In this document: one piece after another, positions 25,198-36,092 of the stretch
How the letters are laid out: the number at the start of each line of letters is the position of its first letter
Numbering within the stretch: position 1 is the stretch's first letter
Source of the DNA: Glaciihabitans sp.
GTDB lineage: Bacteria; Actinomycetota; Actinomycetes; Actinomycetales; Microbacteriaceae
Reading direction: 5' to 3'
Length of the DNA: 64,000 nucleotides
Assembly: GCA_025464095.1 (NCBI GenBank)
Contig: JAODMF010000014.1
Coordinates: forward strand, 1 to 64,000
The notes under the pieces: generated by a model
Seen by the model: the letters and a program-made list of their open reading frames with translations, nothing else
What the model was told of the DNA's origin: nothing
The model's database searches: none
Program-made: the position numbers and the translations under genes

Positions 25198-26919
25198 ATG
25201 CCGGACACACCTGCGCCCTCCGTCCCCACCACTCCCGACATCAAGCCCCGCTCCCGCACCGTCACCGACGGTATCGAGGCGACGACGTCCCGCGGCATGC
25301 TGCGCGCGGTCGGCATGGGCGACGCTGACTGGGACAAGCCGCAGATCGGCATCGCGAGCTCGTGGAACGAGATCACGCCCTGCAACCTCTCCCTCGCCCG
25401 CCTTGCGCAGGCCGCCAAAGAGGGCGTGCACGGCGGTGGCGGTTACCCCCTGCAGTTCGGCACCGTCTCCGTCTCCGACGGCATCTCGATGGGCCACGAG
25501 GGCATGCACTTCTCACTCGTCAGCCGCGAGGTCATCGCCGACTCCGTCGAAGTGGTCATGCAGGCCGAACGGCTGGACGGCTCCGTGCTGCTCGCGGGGT
25601 GTGACAAGTCGATCCCCGGCATGTTGATGGCTGCCGCGCGTCTCGATCTGGCATCCGTGTTTCTCTACGCCGGTTCGATCGCCCCGGGCTGGGTGAAGCT
25701 CAGCGACGGCACGGAGAAAGACATCTCCATCATCGACTCCTTCGAGGCTGTCGGCGGAGTGCTCGCCGGCACGATGAGCCTCGAGGATGCCAAGCGCATC
25801 GAGTGCGCCTTCGCTCCGGGCGAGGGTGCCTGCGGCGGCATGTACACCGCCAACACGATGGCATCGGTCGCCGAGGCGATTGGGATGTCCCTGCCGGGCT
25901 CCGCGTCACCGGCATCGGCCGACCGCCGCCGCGACTACTACGCGCACCGCTCGGGTGAGGCCGTCGTGAACATGTTGCGCCTCGGCATCACGGCGCGCGA
26001 CATCCTGACGAAGGATGCGTTCGAGAACGGCATCGCCGTCGCCATGGCGCTCGGCGGCTCGACCAACGTCGTGCTGCACCTGCTGGCCATCGCCTGGGAG
26101 GCGGGAGTCGAGCTGACCCTCGCCGACTTCAACCGCATCGGCGACAAGATCCCGCACGTCGGCGACCTGAAGCCGTTTGGCAAGTACGTCATGAACGACG
26201 TCGACCGCCACGGCGGGCTGCCCGTCCTGATGAAGGCGCTGCTGGATGCCGGACTCATGCACGGCGACGCGCTCACCATCACCGGCAAGACCCTCGCGGA
26301 GAACCTCGCCGAGCTCCAGATTGAGCCCCTGGATGGCGAGGTGCTGCGCACGCTCGACAACCCCATCCACCCGACCGGCGGCCTCACCATCCTGCACGGA
26401 TCGCTGGCGCCCGAGGGCGCAGTCGTGAAGACGGCCGGTTTTGACCGGGCGAGCTTCGAGGGTCCCGCGCGCGTGTTCGAGCGCGAACGAGCGGCCATGG
26501 ATGCCCTCACCAACGGTGAAATCGTCGCCGGCGACATCGTCGTGATCCGCTACGAGGGGCCCAAGGGGGGACCGGGAATGCGCGAGATGCTCGCCATCAC
26601 CGCCGCCATCAAGGGGGCTGGCCTCGGAAAAGATGTACTACTCTTAACAGACGGACGATTCTCGGGCGGCACAACCGGCCTCTGCATCGGCCACATAGCT
26701 CCCGAAGCAGTGGACGCAGGTCCAATTGCATTCGTGCGCGATGGTGATCTCATACGGGTCGATATCGCAGCTCGCTCGCTCGACCTACTTGTCGACGCTG
26801 CAGAGCTGGAAGCTCGCCGCAACGGCTGGGCTCCTCTTCCTCCGCGCTACACCCGTGGCGTTCTCGCGAAGTATTCGAAGCTGGTGCACTCTGCCGCAGA
26901 GGGCGCAGTCACCGGCTGA
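25198..26919 (+). CDS. ilvD: Dihydroxy-acid dehydratase
   Basis: The enzyme, 573 residues, removes water from 2,3-dihydroxy-isovalerate or -methylvalerate in valine and isoleucine synthesis. It has the iron-sulfur cluster cysteines, including CDKSIPGM (Cys135) and [12 protein letters not shown], and the long C-terminal blocks [14 protein letters not shown] and [16 protein letters not shown]. The first 477 codons use the G/C-ending codons normal for this genome. From about codon 478 (base 26630) to the stop, codons such as TTA, CTA, ATA, GCA and CCT become common while the protein remains family-like, which suggests recombination. It is followed by ilvB 55 bp later. Confidence 0.96.
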   Translation: MPDTPAPSVPTTPDIKPRSRTVTDGIEATTSRGMLRAVGMGDADWDKPQIGIASSWNEITPCNLSLARLAQAAKEGVHGGGGYPLQFGTVSVSDGISMGHEGMHFSLVSREVIADSVEVVMQAERLDGSVLLAGCDKSIPGMLMAAARLDLASVFLYAGSIAPGWVKLSDGTEKDISIIDSFEAVGGVLAGTMSLEDAKRIECAFAPGEGACGGMYTANTMASVAEAIGMSLPGSASPASADRRRDYYAHRSGEAVVNMLRLGITARDILTKDAFENGIAVAMALGGSTNVVLHLLAIAWEAGVELTLADFNRIGDKIPHVGDLKPFGKYVMNDVDRHGGLPVLMKALLDAGLMHGDALTITGKTLAENLAELQIEPLDGEVLRTLDNPIHPTGGLTILHGSLAPEGAVVKTAGFDRASFEGPARVFERERAAMDALTNGEIVAGDIVVIRYEGPKGGPGMREMLAITAAIKGAGLGKDVLLLTDGRFSGGTTGLCIGHIAPEAVDAGPIAFVRDGDLIRVDIAARSLDLLVDAAELEARRNGWAPLPPRYTRGVLAKYSKLVHSAAEGAVTG

Positions 26920-26974
26920 TCCGGGATAACCGGATCTCGACTTCGCTCGATCACCGATACCTAAGGAATTGCCC

Positions 26975-28774
26975 ATGTCCACGGACCTGAGTCCACGGCC
27001 AAAGACCACGGCGCCCGAGAACCTGACCGGTTCCGGTGCGATCCTTCGCACGCTCGAGCATCTCGGCATCAAAGACGTCTTCGGCCTGCCAGGCGGCGCG
27101 ATCATCCCGTTCTACGACGAGCTGATGGCGTCGACGACCATTCGGCACATCCTGGTCCGCCACGAACAGGGCGCGGGCCACGCCGCCGAGGGCTACTCCG
27201 CGACCGGCGGCCAGGTGGGTGTCTGCATCGCGACATCCGGCCCGGGAGCCACGAACCTCGTCACCGCCATCGCCGACGCGCACATGGATTCGGTGCCGCT
27301 CCTCGTCATCACCGGCCAGGTCTTCTCGTTCCTCATGGGAACGGATGCGTTCCAGGAGGTCGACATCGTCGGCATCACCATGCCCATCACGAAGCACTCC
27401 TTCCTGGTGACGGATGCCGCCGACGTGCCGGCGACCCTCGCTGCCGCGTACCAAATCGCGACGACCGGCCGCCCCGGACCGGTGCTCGTCGACATCACCA
27501 AGGATGCGCAGCAGCAGCGCGTCCCGTTCATCTGGCCGCCCAAGATCGACCTGCCCGGCTACCGTCCCGTCGTGAAGGCGCACGGCAAGCAGATCCAGGC
27601 CGCGGCGCAGCTGCTGGCCGAAGCGAAGAAGCCGGTGCTCTATGTTGGCGGTGGCGTCATCCGCGCCCACGCCTCGCAGGAACTGCTGACCCTCGCCGAG
27701 ACCACGGATGCCGCGGTCGTTACTACTCTCATGGCGCGCGGGGCATTTCCCGACTCCCACGCGCAGAACCTCGGCATGCCCGGCATGCACGGCACGGTTC
27801 CCGCCGTGCTCGCACTGCAGGAATCCGACCTGATCATCGCGCTTGGTGCCCGATTCGACGACCGGGTCACCGGCAAGCCGAGCGAGTTCGCCCCGCTCGC
27901 GAAAATTGTGCACGTTGACATCGACCCGGCCGAGATCGGCAAGATCCGCGCGGCAGATGTTCCGATCGTCGGCGATGCCAAAGACGTCATCGCCGACCTG
28001 ACCGCTGCCTACACGGAGGCGATCAAGGAGACGACGCCGGACGTCACCGAGTGGTGGACCCGCCTGAACTCCCTGCGCGCGCAGTACCCGCTCGGCTACG
28101 ACATCCCCGACGACGGTTTGCTGTCGCCGCAGATGGTCATCGAGCGAATCGGCCAGCTGACCGGGCCGGAGGCGGTCTACGCTGCCGGTGTCGGCCAGCA
28201 CCAGATGTGGGCAGCCCAATTCATCAAATACGAGCGCCCCAACTCCTGGCTGAACTCCGGCGGCGCCGGGACCATGGGATACGCGGTACCCGCTGCCATG
28301 GGCGCGAAGGTCGCCGAGCCCGACCGCGTGGTCTGGGCGATCGACGGTGATGGATGCTTCCAGATGACCAACCAGGAGCTGGCCACCTGCACGATCAACA
28401 AGATCCCGATCAAGGTCGCGATCATCAACAACTCCTCGCTCGGAATGGTGCGCCAGTGGCAGACGCTGTTCTACGACGGTCGCCACTCGTTCACCGACCT
28501 CAATACCGGCCACATGGGTGGCGGTACGCAGACGGAGATGATTCCGGACTTCGTGAAGCTGGCGGACGCGTACGGCGCCCTCGGTATCCGTGTCACCAGG
28601 GTCGAGGAGATCGACGCGGCCATCACGCTGGCCCTCGAGACCAACGACCGACCCGTCGTCATCGACTTCATCGTGAGTCGCGATGCCATGGTGTGGCCGA
28701 TGGTCCCGCAGGGTGTCGGCAACTCGTCCGTGCAGTACGCCCGCGAGCATGCCCCCGAGTGGGACGAGGAGTAA
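26975..28774 (+). CDS. ilvB: Acetolactate synthase large subunit
   Basis: A thiamine diphosphate enzyme of 599 residues that condenses pyruvate with pyruvate or 2-oxobutyrate. The catalytic Glu lies in [12 protein letters not shown], the FAD-binding middle domain runs from about residue 205 to 345, and the diphosphate-binding motif [12 protein letters not shown] leads to [12 protein letters not shown]. The ATG at 26975 has an aaggaa ribosome site. A TTG two codons earlier is unlikely. The small subunit gene starts 4 bp after it, and ilvC follows, giving the common-pathway enzymes in reaction order apart from ilvD. Confidence 0.97.
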   Translation: MSTDLSPRPKTTAPENLTGSGAILRTLEHLGIKDVFGLPGGAIIPFYDELMASTTIRHILVRHEQGAGHAAEGYSATGGQVGVCIATSGPGATNLVTAIADAHMDSVPLLVITGQVFSFLMGTDAFQEVDIVGITMPITKHSFLVTDAADVPATLAAAYQIATTGRPGPVLVDITKDAQQQRVPFIWPPKIDLPGYRPVVKAHGKQIQAAAQLLAEAKKPVLYVGGGVIRAHASQELLTLAETTDAAVVTTLMARGAFPDSHAQNLGMPGMHGTVPAVLALQESDLIIALGARFDDRVTGKPSEFAPLAKIVHVDIDPAEIGKIRAADVPIVGDAKDVIADLTAAYTEAIKETTPDVTEWWTRLNSLRAQYPLGYDIPDDGLLSPQMVIERIGQLTGPEAVYAAGVGQHQMWAAQFIKYERPNSWLNSGGAGTMGYAVPAAMGAKVAEPDRVVWAIDGDGCFQMTNQELATCTINKIPIKVAIINNSSLGMVRQWQTLFYDGRHSFTDLNTGHMGGGTQTEMIPDFVKLADAYGALGIRVTRVEEIDAAITLALETNDRPVVIDFIVSRDAMVWPMVPQGVGNSSVQYAREHAPEWDEE

Positions 28775-28778
28775 AGCC

Positions 28779-29285
28779 ATGAGCCACGTTCTCTCCCTCC
28801 TCGTGGAAGACAAACCGGGCCTGCTGACCCGCGTCGCCGGTCTTTTCGCCCGCCGCGGCTTCAACATCGAGTCGCTCGCCGTTGGCAAGAGCGAGATCGA
28901 GGGCCTCTCTCGCATCACGGTCGTCGTGGATGTCGAGGAGTTGCCGCTCGAGCAGGTGACCAAGCAGCTGAACAAGCTGATCAACGTGATCAAGATCGTC
29001 GAGCTCGACCCCGCGCAGGCAGTGACCCGTGAGCACCTGTTGATCAAGGTGCGCGTGGACAACGCCACCCGCTCGCAGATACTCGAGGCGGTCAACTTGT
29101 TCCGCGCCCGCGTCGTCGATGTGGCGACGGATGCGCTGGTCATCGAGGCGACCGGCGACAGTGGAAAAATCCAGGCCCTGCTGCGCATCCTCGAGCCGTA
29201 CGGCATCAAGGAAATTGCACAGTCCGGTCTTCTTGCGATCGGTCGCGGCTCGAAGAGCATCACCGAACGCGTCTTCAAGAGTTAA
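28779..29285 (+). CDS. ilvN: Acetolactate synthase small (regulatory) subunit
   Basis: A 168-residue regulatory subunit. The N-terminal ACT domain (LSLLVEDKPGLLTRVAGLF then RRGFNIESLAVG) binds valine for feedback inhibition, and the C-terminal domain begins around residue 85 with the REHLLIKVRVD strand. Translation starts 4 bp after ilvB, which should fix the subunit ratio. It activates the large subunit and makes it valine-sensitive in the characterised relatives. Confidence 0.96.
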   Translation: MSHVLSLLVEDKPGLLTRVAGLFARRGFNIESLAVGKSEIEGLSRITVVVDVEELPLEQVTKQLNKLINVIKIVELDPAQAVTREHLLIKVRVDNATRSQILEAVNLFRARVVDVATDALVIEATGDSGKIQALLRILEPYGIKEIAQSGLLAIGRGSKSITERVFKS

Positions 29286-29318
29286 CAGCTGCACCCCCAG
29301 CACGTCATCACAAAATAG

Positions 29319-30359
<1,041 letters not shown>

Positions 30360-30373
30360 CTGTCGCTGGCGCT

Positions 30374-30409
30374 ACCGGTGGTCGGGTCCGTTCGGGCTCG
30401 ACCACCGGT
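30374..30409. terminator. Bidirectional terminator between ilvC and the DUF1275 gene
   Basis: Two perfect 11-bp arms (30374-30384 and 30399-30409, ACCGGTGGTCG and its complement) flank a 14-base loop. It lies between converging genes and could stop transcription in both directions. Confidence 0.6.
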
Positions 30410-30418
30410 TCGCGTCGT

Positions 30419-31123
30419 TCACTCGGCCAGGGGTCGCGGCTTGCCGGTGTGTCCGAGGACCGCGACGGCAATCGTGATGATCGCGGCGAGGGCGGTTCCG
30501 AAGCCGAGGTGAGCCCGCAGCAGTAGCGCCCCGGTCGCGGCGCCCGCGCCGAGGAGCAGCACGGCTCCCGCGCGACGTTTCCACTGCTGTTTCGCATTGC
30601 CGCCGAGCCGTGAGTCGAAGGCGAGGCCGACGAGCGTCGATGTCACGACGACGGTGGTGACATCCTTGATGGCGATCTGTCGAGCAGTACCGCCCTGAAT
30701 ACCCATGGCGAGCCCGAGCGCGCCGGTGATGCAGTAGTTGACCAGGTCCGTGCGTGTGCCAATGAAGCCGAACGCCACGATCGTGATCAGCGACAGGATG
30801 ATCGACACGGTCGAGATCAGCTGCGTCGTGCGATGCGTCCAGCCGATGGGTTGCGCGCGCAACGTCCGCCCAGCGATTGCCGCGCCGAGCAGGAAGAACA
30901 GCAACGCGATCACCGGCCCGATGATCGGCAGCCCATTCGCGCCCGTGAGTGCCATCGCGAGAATCACCACGTTGCCCGTCATGTTGCCCGTGAAGACACG
31001 GTCGAGACCGAGGTAACCGACTGCGTCCACGATGCCCGTTGAGAACGTCAGCGCGAGCATGAGGCCGAGGTGCAGGCGGTCGGAGTCGGCGCCGATACGG
31101 GCTGCGAACGCGGTTTTCGTCAT
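30419..31123 (-). CDS. DUF1275 (YoaK-type) membrane protein
   Basis: A 234-residue membrane protein with six to seven helices. The opening LALTFSTGIVDAVGYLGL and the motif FTGNMTGNVVIL are the hallmarks of DUF1275, as is the later GLAMGIQGGTARQIAIKDVTTVVVTST (cited in part: QGGTARQ, VTTVVVT). The family is widespread, with no firm function. It is convergent with ilvC and divergent from the amidase gene, so it is a single-gene unit. Confidence 0.9.
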   Translation of the reverse strand: MTKTAFAARIGADSDRLHLGLMLALTFSTGIVDAVGYLGLDRVFTGNMTGNVVILAMALTGANGLPIIGPVIALLFFLLGAAIAGRTLRAQPIGWTHRTTQLISTVSIILSLITIVAFGFIGTRTDLVNYCITGALGLAMGIQGGTARQIAIKDVTTVVVTSTLVGLAFDSRLGGNAKQQWKRRAGAVLLLGAGAATGALLLRAHLGFGTALAAIITIAVAVLGHTGKPRPLAE

Positions 31124-31197
31124 ATCGGTAGTGTTTCAGACAGTTGCCGCAGCGAGTCACCTGCCCGCGCGGATGCCGCGAGCGGGTGCCGGAACTG

Positions 31198-31249
31198 GAC
31201 GTGGCGAGTCGACGTGGCGAGTGGATGTGGCGAGTGGATGTGGGGGAGC
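31198..31249. repeat. Four 13-bp tandem repeats
   Basis: The unit gacgtggcgagtc and variants (GAYGTGGCGAGTS) occur in succession at 31198-31210, 31211-31223, 31224-31236 and, more degenerate, 31237-31249. The array ends four bases before the amidase ATG, so it supplies the ribosome-binding region, and copy-number changes could alter expression. Confidence 0.85.
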
Positions 31250-31253
31250 GGAT

Positions 31254-32450
31254 ATGACTGAACTCACGCACAGCTCCGATGGCGGAACACGCCCGGCCGA
31301 GGTCGACCCCGCCATCTGGCGAGTCGTTGGGTCGCCGTTGGTCGCCGGTGCGGCATCCGGACCGCTGGTTGGCGAAACGGTCGCCGTGAAAGACCTGTTC
31401 AGCGTGGCGGGGTATGCAACCGGCGGGGGAGTGCCGGAGTACCTGGCGTCCGCGCCGATCGAGACCGTGACCTCGCCCGCCGTCACCGCGCTTCTGGATG
31501 CCGGGGCGAGCGTGCGGGGCATCGCCCAGACCGACGAGTTCGCATTCTCGATCGCCGGCCTCAACCCGCACTATGGGACTCCGCCGAACGGCGCCGTCGT
31601 GGGCGGGATCCCTGGCGGGTCGTCGAGTGGACCAGCGTCCGCCGTGTCGAACGGGCAGGCATCCATTGGTCTCGGCACAGATACCGGCGGCTCGATTCGC
31701 GTGCCCGCCTCCTACCAGGGGCTGTGGGGACTGCGCACGACCCACGGCGCCGTCTCGGCTGAGGGGCTGTTGCCGCTGGCGCCCTCTTTTGACACGGTCG
31801 GCTGGATGACGCGGTCCGCAGCGACGCTGCGTGCGGCGGCAGCAGCCACCCTCGATGCCGCGGCGCAGGTGCAGCCGGAACGCCGCTACCTCGTATCGCC
31901 CGCGCTGCTGGCCCTGTGCTCACCGGAGGTTCAGGACGCCTTCGCCGCGTTCGTCGCCGATCTCGACACCGAGGCGGTGGAGTTGGGCAACCTCGACAAG
32001 ATGTTCGAGACCTATCGCACCCTGCAGGGGGCGGAGGCGTGGCGCGTGCACGGCCCGTTCATCGAGACGCACCCTGACGCTCTCGGGGCAGACGTCGCGT
32101 CGCGATTCGCCTGGGCATCGACGGTGTCGGGAGAGGCGGAGACGCAGGCGAGGGCCGCGATGGCGATTGCCGAGGCGCGCATGGCTGGCGCGCTCGGTGG
32201 CGACATCCTGTTGCTGCCGTCCGCGTCGTCGGCTGCGCCGCAGACCACGGCGCCGGCGGCGGCGATCGAATCGGTCAGGGCGGCAACGATGCGGCTGACC
32301 AGCATCGCCGGACTGTCCCGCCGACCCGGATTGTCGGTGCCCATACTGTCGACTCCGGACGGGCCGGTCGGGCTCTGCCTCGTGGGGCCGCGGTTCAGCG
32401 ACCTTGCGCTCATCGACATCGCACTGGAACTCGGCGACGCTGCGCTGTAA
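31254..32450 (+). CDS. Amidase signature family enzyme
   Basis: A 398-residue serine hydrolase of the amidase signature family. The Ser-cisSer-Lys triad can be assigned: Lys46 in AVKDLFS, a cis-Ser in GGSSSGPASAV (123-125) and the nucleophile Ser147 in DTGGSIRVP. Its length is short relative to GatA (about 480 residues) and it lacks gatB/C neighbours, so a catabolic amidase of unknown substrate is more likely. The ATG at 31254 begins right after the 13-bp repeat array. The gene is divergent from the DUF1275 gene. Confidence 0.88.
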   Translation: MTELTHSSDGGTRPAEVDPAIWRVVGSPLVAGAASGPLVGETVAVKDLFSVAGYATGGGVPEYLASAPIETVTSPAVTALLDAGASVRGIAQTDEFAFSIAGLNPHYGTPPNGAVVGGIPGGSSSGPASAVSNGQASIGLGTDTGGSIRVPASYQGLWGLRTTHGAVSAEGLLPLAPSFDTVGWMTRSAATLRAAAAATLDAAAQVQPERRYLVSPALLALCSPEVQDAFAAFVADLDTEAVELGNLDKMFETYRTLQGAEAWRVHGPFIETHPDALGADVASRFAWASTVSGEAETQARAAMAIAEARMAGALGGDILLLPSASSAAPQTTAPAAAIESVRAATMRLTSIAGLSRRPGLSVPILSTPDGPVGLCLVGPRFSDLALIDIALELGDAAL

Positions 32451-32482
32451 CTCATCGACACGCTGGCTGGCGTAACGCGAGC

Positions 32483-33811
32483 CTAAACCTGCGCGGCGCC
32501 CATCTCCACGGCCGGATGCGTCACGTAGCTGCGCCCGGTCGGAGAAGTCCAGGTGAGTGCGCCGCGGCCGTCGGTCGATTGCCGCACGCCCCACGCGCCC
32601 GTGCTCTTGAGCGTGTGGTGAAACCGACACAGGTGCGCCAGGTTGATGTGGCTGGTCTCGCCGCGTTCGTGCCATTCCTCGGTGTGATCGACGTCGCACC
32701 GCATCGCAGATCGGCCGCAGCCGACGAACCGGCAGGTTCCATCCCGAACCCGTAACCAGGCTCGGAGGTCTTTCGGAACCTTGTACCGTTTTCGACCGAC
32801 CGACAGGACGACCCCGGTTTCCGGATGCGTGAGCACCCGAAGAAAGCTCGGCGCCCGCGCTGAGAGGATGCACGCCGCTTCCCCGTCGACCGGGCCGAAG
32901 CCCTCGATTGTCGCGGGCTCGTTGCCCCTGCCCAACAGCGTGAGAACCGGGACGGTGACGACTACCTGCGCCCGGATCCCTCGGAACCAGCGCGCGAAGG
33001 CCTGGCTGTCGTCTTCGGGTGGAACGCATCCCGGAGTGACCTCGCCCGGTAAGGGCGTGCCGAGAAACACTGTCAGGAAAATGTCGGCCCGCCGTTGCGC
33101 AAGGGTGCGATCGTCGCACTCCGCGCGCGCGCCGCGCGAGGTGAGCGCGGCGGTCGTCAGCCGATCGTGGATGGCTGCGATCTGCGCGTTGGGAAGGTGC
33201 GCGGTCAGCCATCCCATTCCGTCGCGGCCCGGCTCTACGAAGACGGCGCGTTCCTCGCGGGCAGCCGCGTGGCGCTCCGCGATGGATTCGGGATGCCGCC
33301 GCTCACGCAGGTCTTTCGCCACCCGCCGGAGCTGCGGTGGCGTTGCGGGCTGCGCCTTGGCGAGGACCGCCTGCTCGAGGGCGGCGGCATCCTCATCCGA
33401 CAGCCCACTGCACTCGTCGGTCATGACCTGCGCGTGGCGGTAAGAGATGCGGCCCGACTGCAGCGCATCGAGGGTCGCCGGCAGTGTCTCCACGAGCGTC
33501 TGGCTGGCCGCGATGAGATTGCCGGCGGCCTGGTCGGACAACTGCAGGGCCGCGCCGAGTTCGGCCATGAGCGACCGCGTCTGCAGTTCCGTGCTGAGCC
33601 CGGGCGACTCGACCTGGTTCTGACGGCGGCCGAGATCGACCAGCCGTGCCTTGTAGGCCTCGAGCTTACGAATCTGCTTGTCGACCAGCACTGTGGCATC
33701 AACCAGGTCGTCGAGGCGGGGCGTATCGCCGCGGACTTCGATGCCAATGCGCCCACCAATGATGAGCGCGGAAATACCCTGCGCCGTCTCGGTGAAGGTC
33801 TGGATTGCCAT
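32483..33811 (-). CDS. DUF222/HNH endonuclease-domain protein
   Basis: A 442-residue protein of the actinobacterial DUF222-HNH type. The helical DUF222 region fills about residues 40-300. The C-terminal HNH nuclease motif reads RDGTCRFVGCGRSAMRCDVDHTEEW (in parts: CRFVGC, CDVDHTEEW) then LCRFHHTLKS, providing the Cys pairs and His residues of the metal site. These genes are numerous in actinobacterial genomes, have no proven role and may behave as selfish elements. It is divergent from the MetE-like gene across 227 bp; no recognition sequence can be suggested. Confidence 0.9.
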   Translation of the reverse strand: MAIQTFTETAQGISALIIGGRIGIEVRGDTPRLDDLVDATVLVDKQIRKLEAYKARLVDLGRRQNQVESPGLSTELQTRSLMAELGAALQLSDQAAGNLIAASQTLVETLPATLDALQSGRISYRHAQVMTDECSGLSDEDAAALEQAVLAKAQPATPPQLRRVAKDLRERRHPESIAERHAAAREERAVFVEPGRDGMGWLTAHLPNAQIAAIHDRLTTAALTSRGARAECDDRTLAQRRADIFLTVFLGTPLPGEVTPGCVPPEDDSQAFARWFRGIRAQVVVTVPVLTLLGRGNEPATIEGFGPVDGEAACILSARAPSFLRVLTHPETGVVLSVGRKRYKVPKDLRAWLRVRDGTCRFVGCGRSAMRCDVDHTEEWHERGETSHINLAHLCRFHHTLKSTGAWGVRQSTDGRGALTWTSPTGRSYVTHPAVEMGAAQV

Positions 33812-34038
33812 GTTTTAAGCCAACCCAATGCCCACGACATTTACCGCGGTTATCCACAGGATTTCGGCGCGCTCGGCGGAAGTTTTTTAAAACTCTCGCG
33901 ACGCTCACCCGTGCTGCGGAATACCCGTGCCCATGGGGCTGCCGTTGGTGGCCGCCGAAGGCACCGCAATTGCCCCGATATCGTTGAGCGCGGATGGCCC
34001 ACTCGTCGAGCCAGCTGATTCAACTGAAAGGCACCATC

Positions 34039-35112
34039 GTGGCACCAACAACCGCACACCTCGTCGGCAGCATCAACCTGCCCGATGCCGAGACGACGTT
34101 TCGCACCGTCAGCCAGCACCTCGGCGACCGGCTGCCACGCATCCCGGATGGCGAAGTGGGCGACCGCTTCTACTGGATCCAGTTCCAGAAGGATTTCTTC
34201 GACGTCACCGAGGGCCTCAGCCGCGTCGGAGACAGTCCCATCTACATTCGGGAGCGCTTCGACACTCGACCGCTCCGCATCGACGAGAGCGTCGACCCCC
34301 TCGAACTCGCACTGCCACCCCTCGGCTACGCGGATGCCGCTCTCGAGTCCTACGCGACCTTCGCCCGACTGAAGGCGGAGGGCGTGATCCCGCCCGCGAC
34401 CCGATTCCAGGTGTCGCTGCCGACGCCCGCGGGCGTCGTCGGGAGCTTCTTCGTGCCGGAGAGCCGCGCGGACTTCGAGCCCGTGTACGAGTCAGCTCTC
34501 ATGGATGAGCTGCGCCGCATCCTCGACGGAATTCCCCACGACCAGCTCGCCATCCAGTGGGACACCGCCCTCGAGTTCGGGATGCTGGAGCAGGCCGAGA
34601 TTCGCGGCAACAGGATCACGGCCTGGTTCGGCAGCGATCACGACGCGATCCTTGCCGGTGTGATCGAACGCGGGGTTCGACAGGCGGCAGCCGTGCCCGC
34701 GGACGTTGAGGTCGGTTACCACCTCTGCTACGGCGACGTGGAGGAACACCACTTCGTCGAGCCGGCGGATGCCACGATGCTCGCCGAAGTCGCGGGCGGG
34801 CTGTTCGCAGCATCCCCGCGTCCCATCACCTGGATGCACCTGCCGGTTCCGATCGACCGGGACGATGACGCGTACTTCGCGCCCCTCGCCTCCGTCACCT
34901 GGCCCGCGGGCACCGAGATCTATCTCGGGCTGCTGCACCACGAGGACGGCGTGGATGGCGCCCTGCGTCGAGCCGCGACCGCGGGCCGCGTGGTTCCTGC
35001 CTTCGGCGTCGCCACCGAGTGTGGGTTCGGCCGTGGCCCGCGCGAGCGGACGGTTGCGCTGCTCGACCTGCATGAGGCTGTTGCGAGCGACCTCGCCGGG
35101 GAGCCTCAGTAG
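34039..35112 (+). CDS. MetE/UROD-like barrel protein, function unknown
   Basis: A 357-residue protein with the shape of the UROD/MetE-like TIM-barrel superfamily. Supportive points are the N-terminal RIPDGEVGDRFYWI, the middle AIQWDTALEF strand and the YHLCYGDVEEHH segment, where MetE-type proteins have metal or substrate ligands. It lacks the cysteine-rich zinc ligand set of full methionine synthase, so catalysis of methyl transfer is doubtful. It starts with GTG at 34039 behind a gaaagg site. No operon partner is obvious; such stand-alone proteins occur in actinobacteria and fungi without a known function. Confidence 0.7.
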   Translation: MAPTTAHLVGSINLPDAETTFRTVSQHLGDRLPRIPDGEVGDRFYWIQFQKDFFDVTEGLSRVGDSPIYIRERFDTRPLRIDESVDPLELALPPLGYADAALESYATFARLKAEGVIPPATRFQVSLPTPAGVVGSFFVPESRADFEPVYESALMDELRRILDGIPHDQLAIQWDTALEFGMLEQAEIRGNRITAWFGSDHDAILAGVIERGVRQAAAVPADVEVGYHLCYGDVEEHHFVEPADATMLAEVAGGLFAASPRPITWMHLPVPIDRDDDAYFAPLASVTWPAGTEIYLGLLHHEDGVDGALRRAATAGRVVPAFGVATECGFGRGPRERTVALLDLHEAVASDLAGEPQ

Positions 35113-35217
35113 TCGGTGCGGTGCCCGTGCGCCAGCCAGGCGTCGAAGGGGTCAGGCGAGTTCGCCAGCCGCAGCGAGTGGGGGCAAGGTAAACCGCTGA
35201 TCAGGGATACTTGACCC

Positions 35218-35634
35218 GTGGCACGCGACGAAGAAGAGGATCCGCTCAGCTGGGTGGGCACCAACGACTTCACGCACACGGAATCGAAAGTCAAGCCGCC
35301 GAAGGAACGCAAGCTGAGGGATGCCGCCGGGGCGGTCATCCCGGCAAGCGTTGTCAGCTCCGCGCTTCTCATCACCTTCGGCATCCTGGCTGGCGCGTAC
35401 CTGCTCTTCACGGTCGGCTGGATCATCGCGCTCAGCCGGGATCCGTTCACCCCGGCCGGCGTGCTCGACTCGCTCATGTACCAACTGCGCCACCTCCTCT
35501 CAGTCATCGCACCTGCCGCCTGGTACACGACGGTGCTCGTGCTCACCCGCCAGCGCCGGCCGACCTTGCGTCTGCTCTGGCTGCTCATCGGTGTCGTCAC
35601 GCTCATTCCCTGGCCGTTCGTAGTGGGGGTTTAG
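35218..35634 (+). CDS. Conserved membrane protein
   Basis: A 138-residue protein with an acidic cytoplasmic start (MARDEEEDPLSW) and three hydrophobic helices (SALLITFGILAGAYLLFTVGWII, VIAPAAWYTTVLVL and LLIGVVTLIPWPFVV, each cited within its limits). Function unknown. Its stop codon is directly followed by the GTG of a second membrane protein, so the two are surely co-expressed. Both precede serA on the same strand. The start is GTG at 35218 with no strong ribosome site (gatacttgacc). Confidence 0.7.
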   Translation: MARDEEEDPLSWVGTNDFTHTESKVKPPKERKLRDAAGAVIPASVVSSALLITFGILAGAYLLFTVGWIIALSRDPFTPAGVLDSLMYQLRHLLSVIAPAAWYTTVLVLTRQRRPTLRLLWLLIGVVTLIPWPFVVGV

Positions 35635-36018
35635 GTGACCGAACAAACCGCAGGTTCGTGGCAGGATCCAGCCGTGGATGCCGCCGCGACGCCGCGACGC
35701 ACCTACCGCTGGCCGAGCATCGCGGTCGCGATCGCGTTCGGGCTGGTCTTCGCGTACTACGTCTGGGACGCCGTGCAGAACATGCTGCAGCTGCCGACGA
35801 TCTACGAGCTGTCGGGGCTGAAGGCCAGCGGCATCCCGTGGTGGCTCCTGATCGTCGTGCTCGTGCTTCCGATTGCGCTGTACTCCGCCGCGTTCGTTCT
35901 CGGCCGGCGCTACGGGATCGCCGTTCGCGCGCTGTTGTTCTTCGTCGCGCTCACCGTGCTCGCGTGCCTGACGCTCTCCAGCGTCACGCTGGAGGCAGTG
36001 CTGCGCTCGCGCCTCTAG
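35635..36018 (+). CDS. Conserved membrane protein
   Basis: A 127-residue protein with three to four hydrophobic segments (IAVAIAFGLVFAYYVW, WWLLIVVLVLPIALYSAAFV and ALLFFVALTVLACLTL). It begins at GTG immediately after the stop of the preceding membrane protein gene, so the pair is translationally linked and may form a complex. I do not recognise the family. serA follows after 137 bp with its own promoter-like region. Confidence 0.7.
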   Translation: MTEQTAGSWQDPAVDAAATPRRTYRWPSIAVAIAFGLVFAYYVWDAVQNMLQLPTIYELSGLKASGIPWWLLIVVLVLPIALYSAAFVLGRRYGIAVRALLFFVALTVLACLTLSSVTLEAVLRSRL

Positions 36019-36092
36019 CGCGATTCCTCCGGGCCGCGGAGTCCGAGGGCGGCGGCCCTCGACCTCCGGCGTAACGCAAACCCACATGCCAC

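Noticed and set aside
26951-29278. 775-codon antisense frame opposite ilvB and ilvN
   Set aside because: Shadow of two certain genes; Asp/Arg/Gly-rich translation without a domain.
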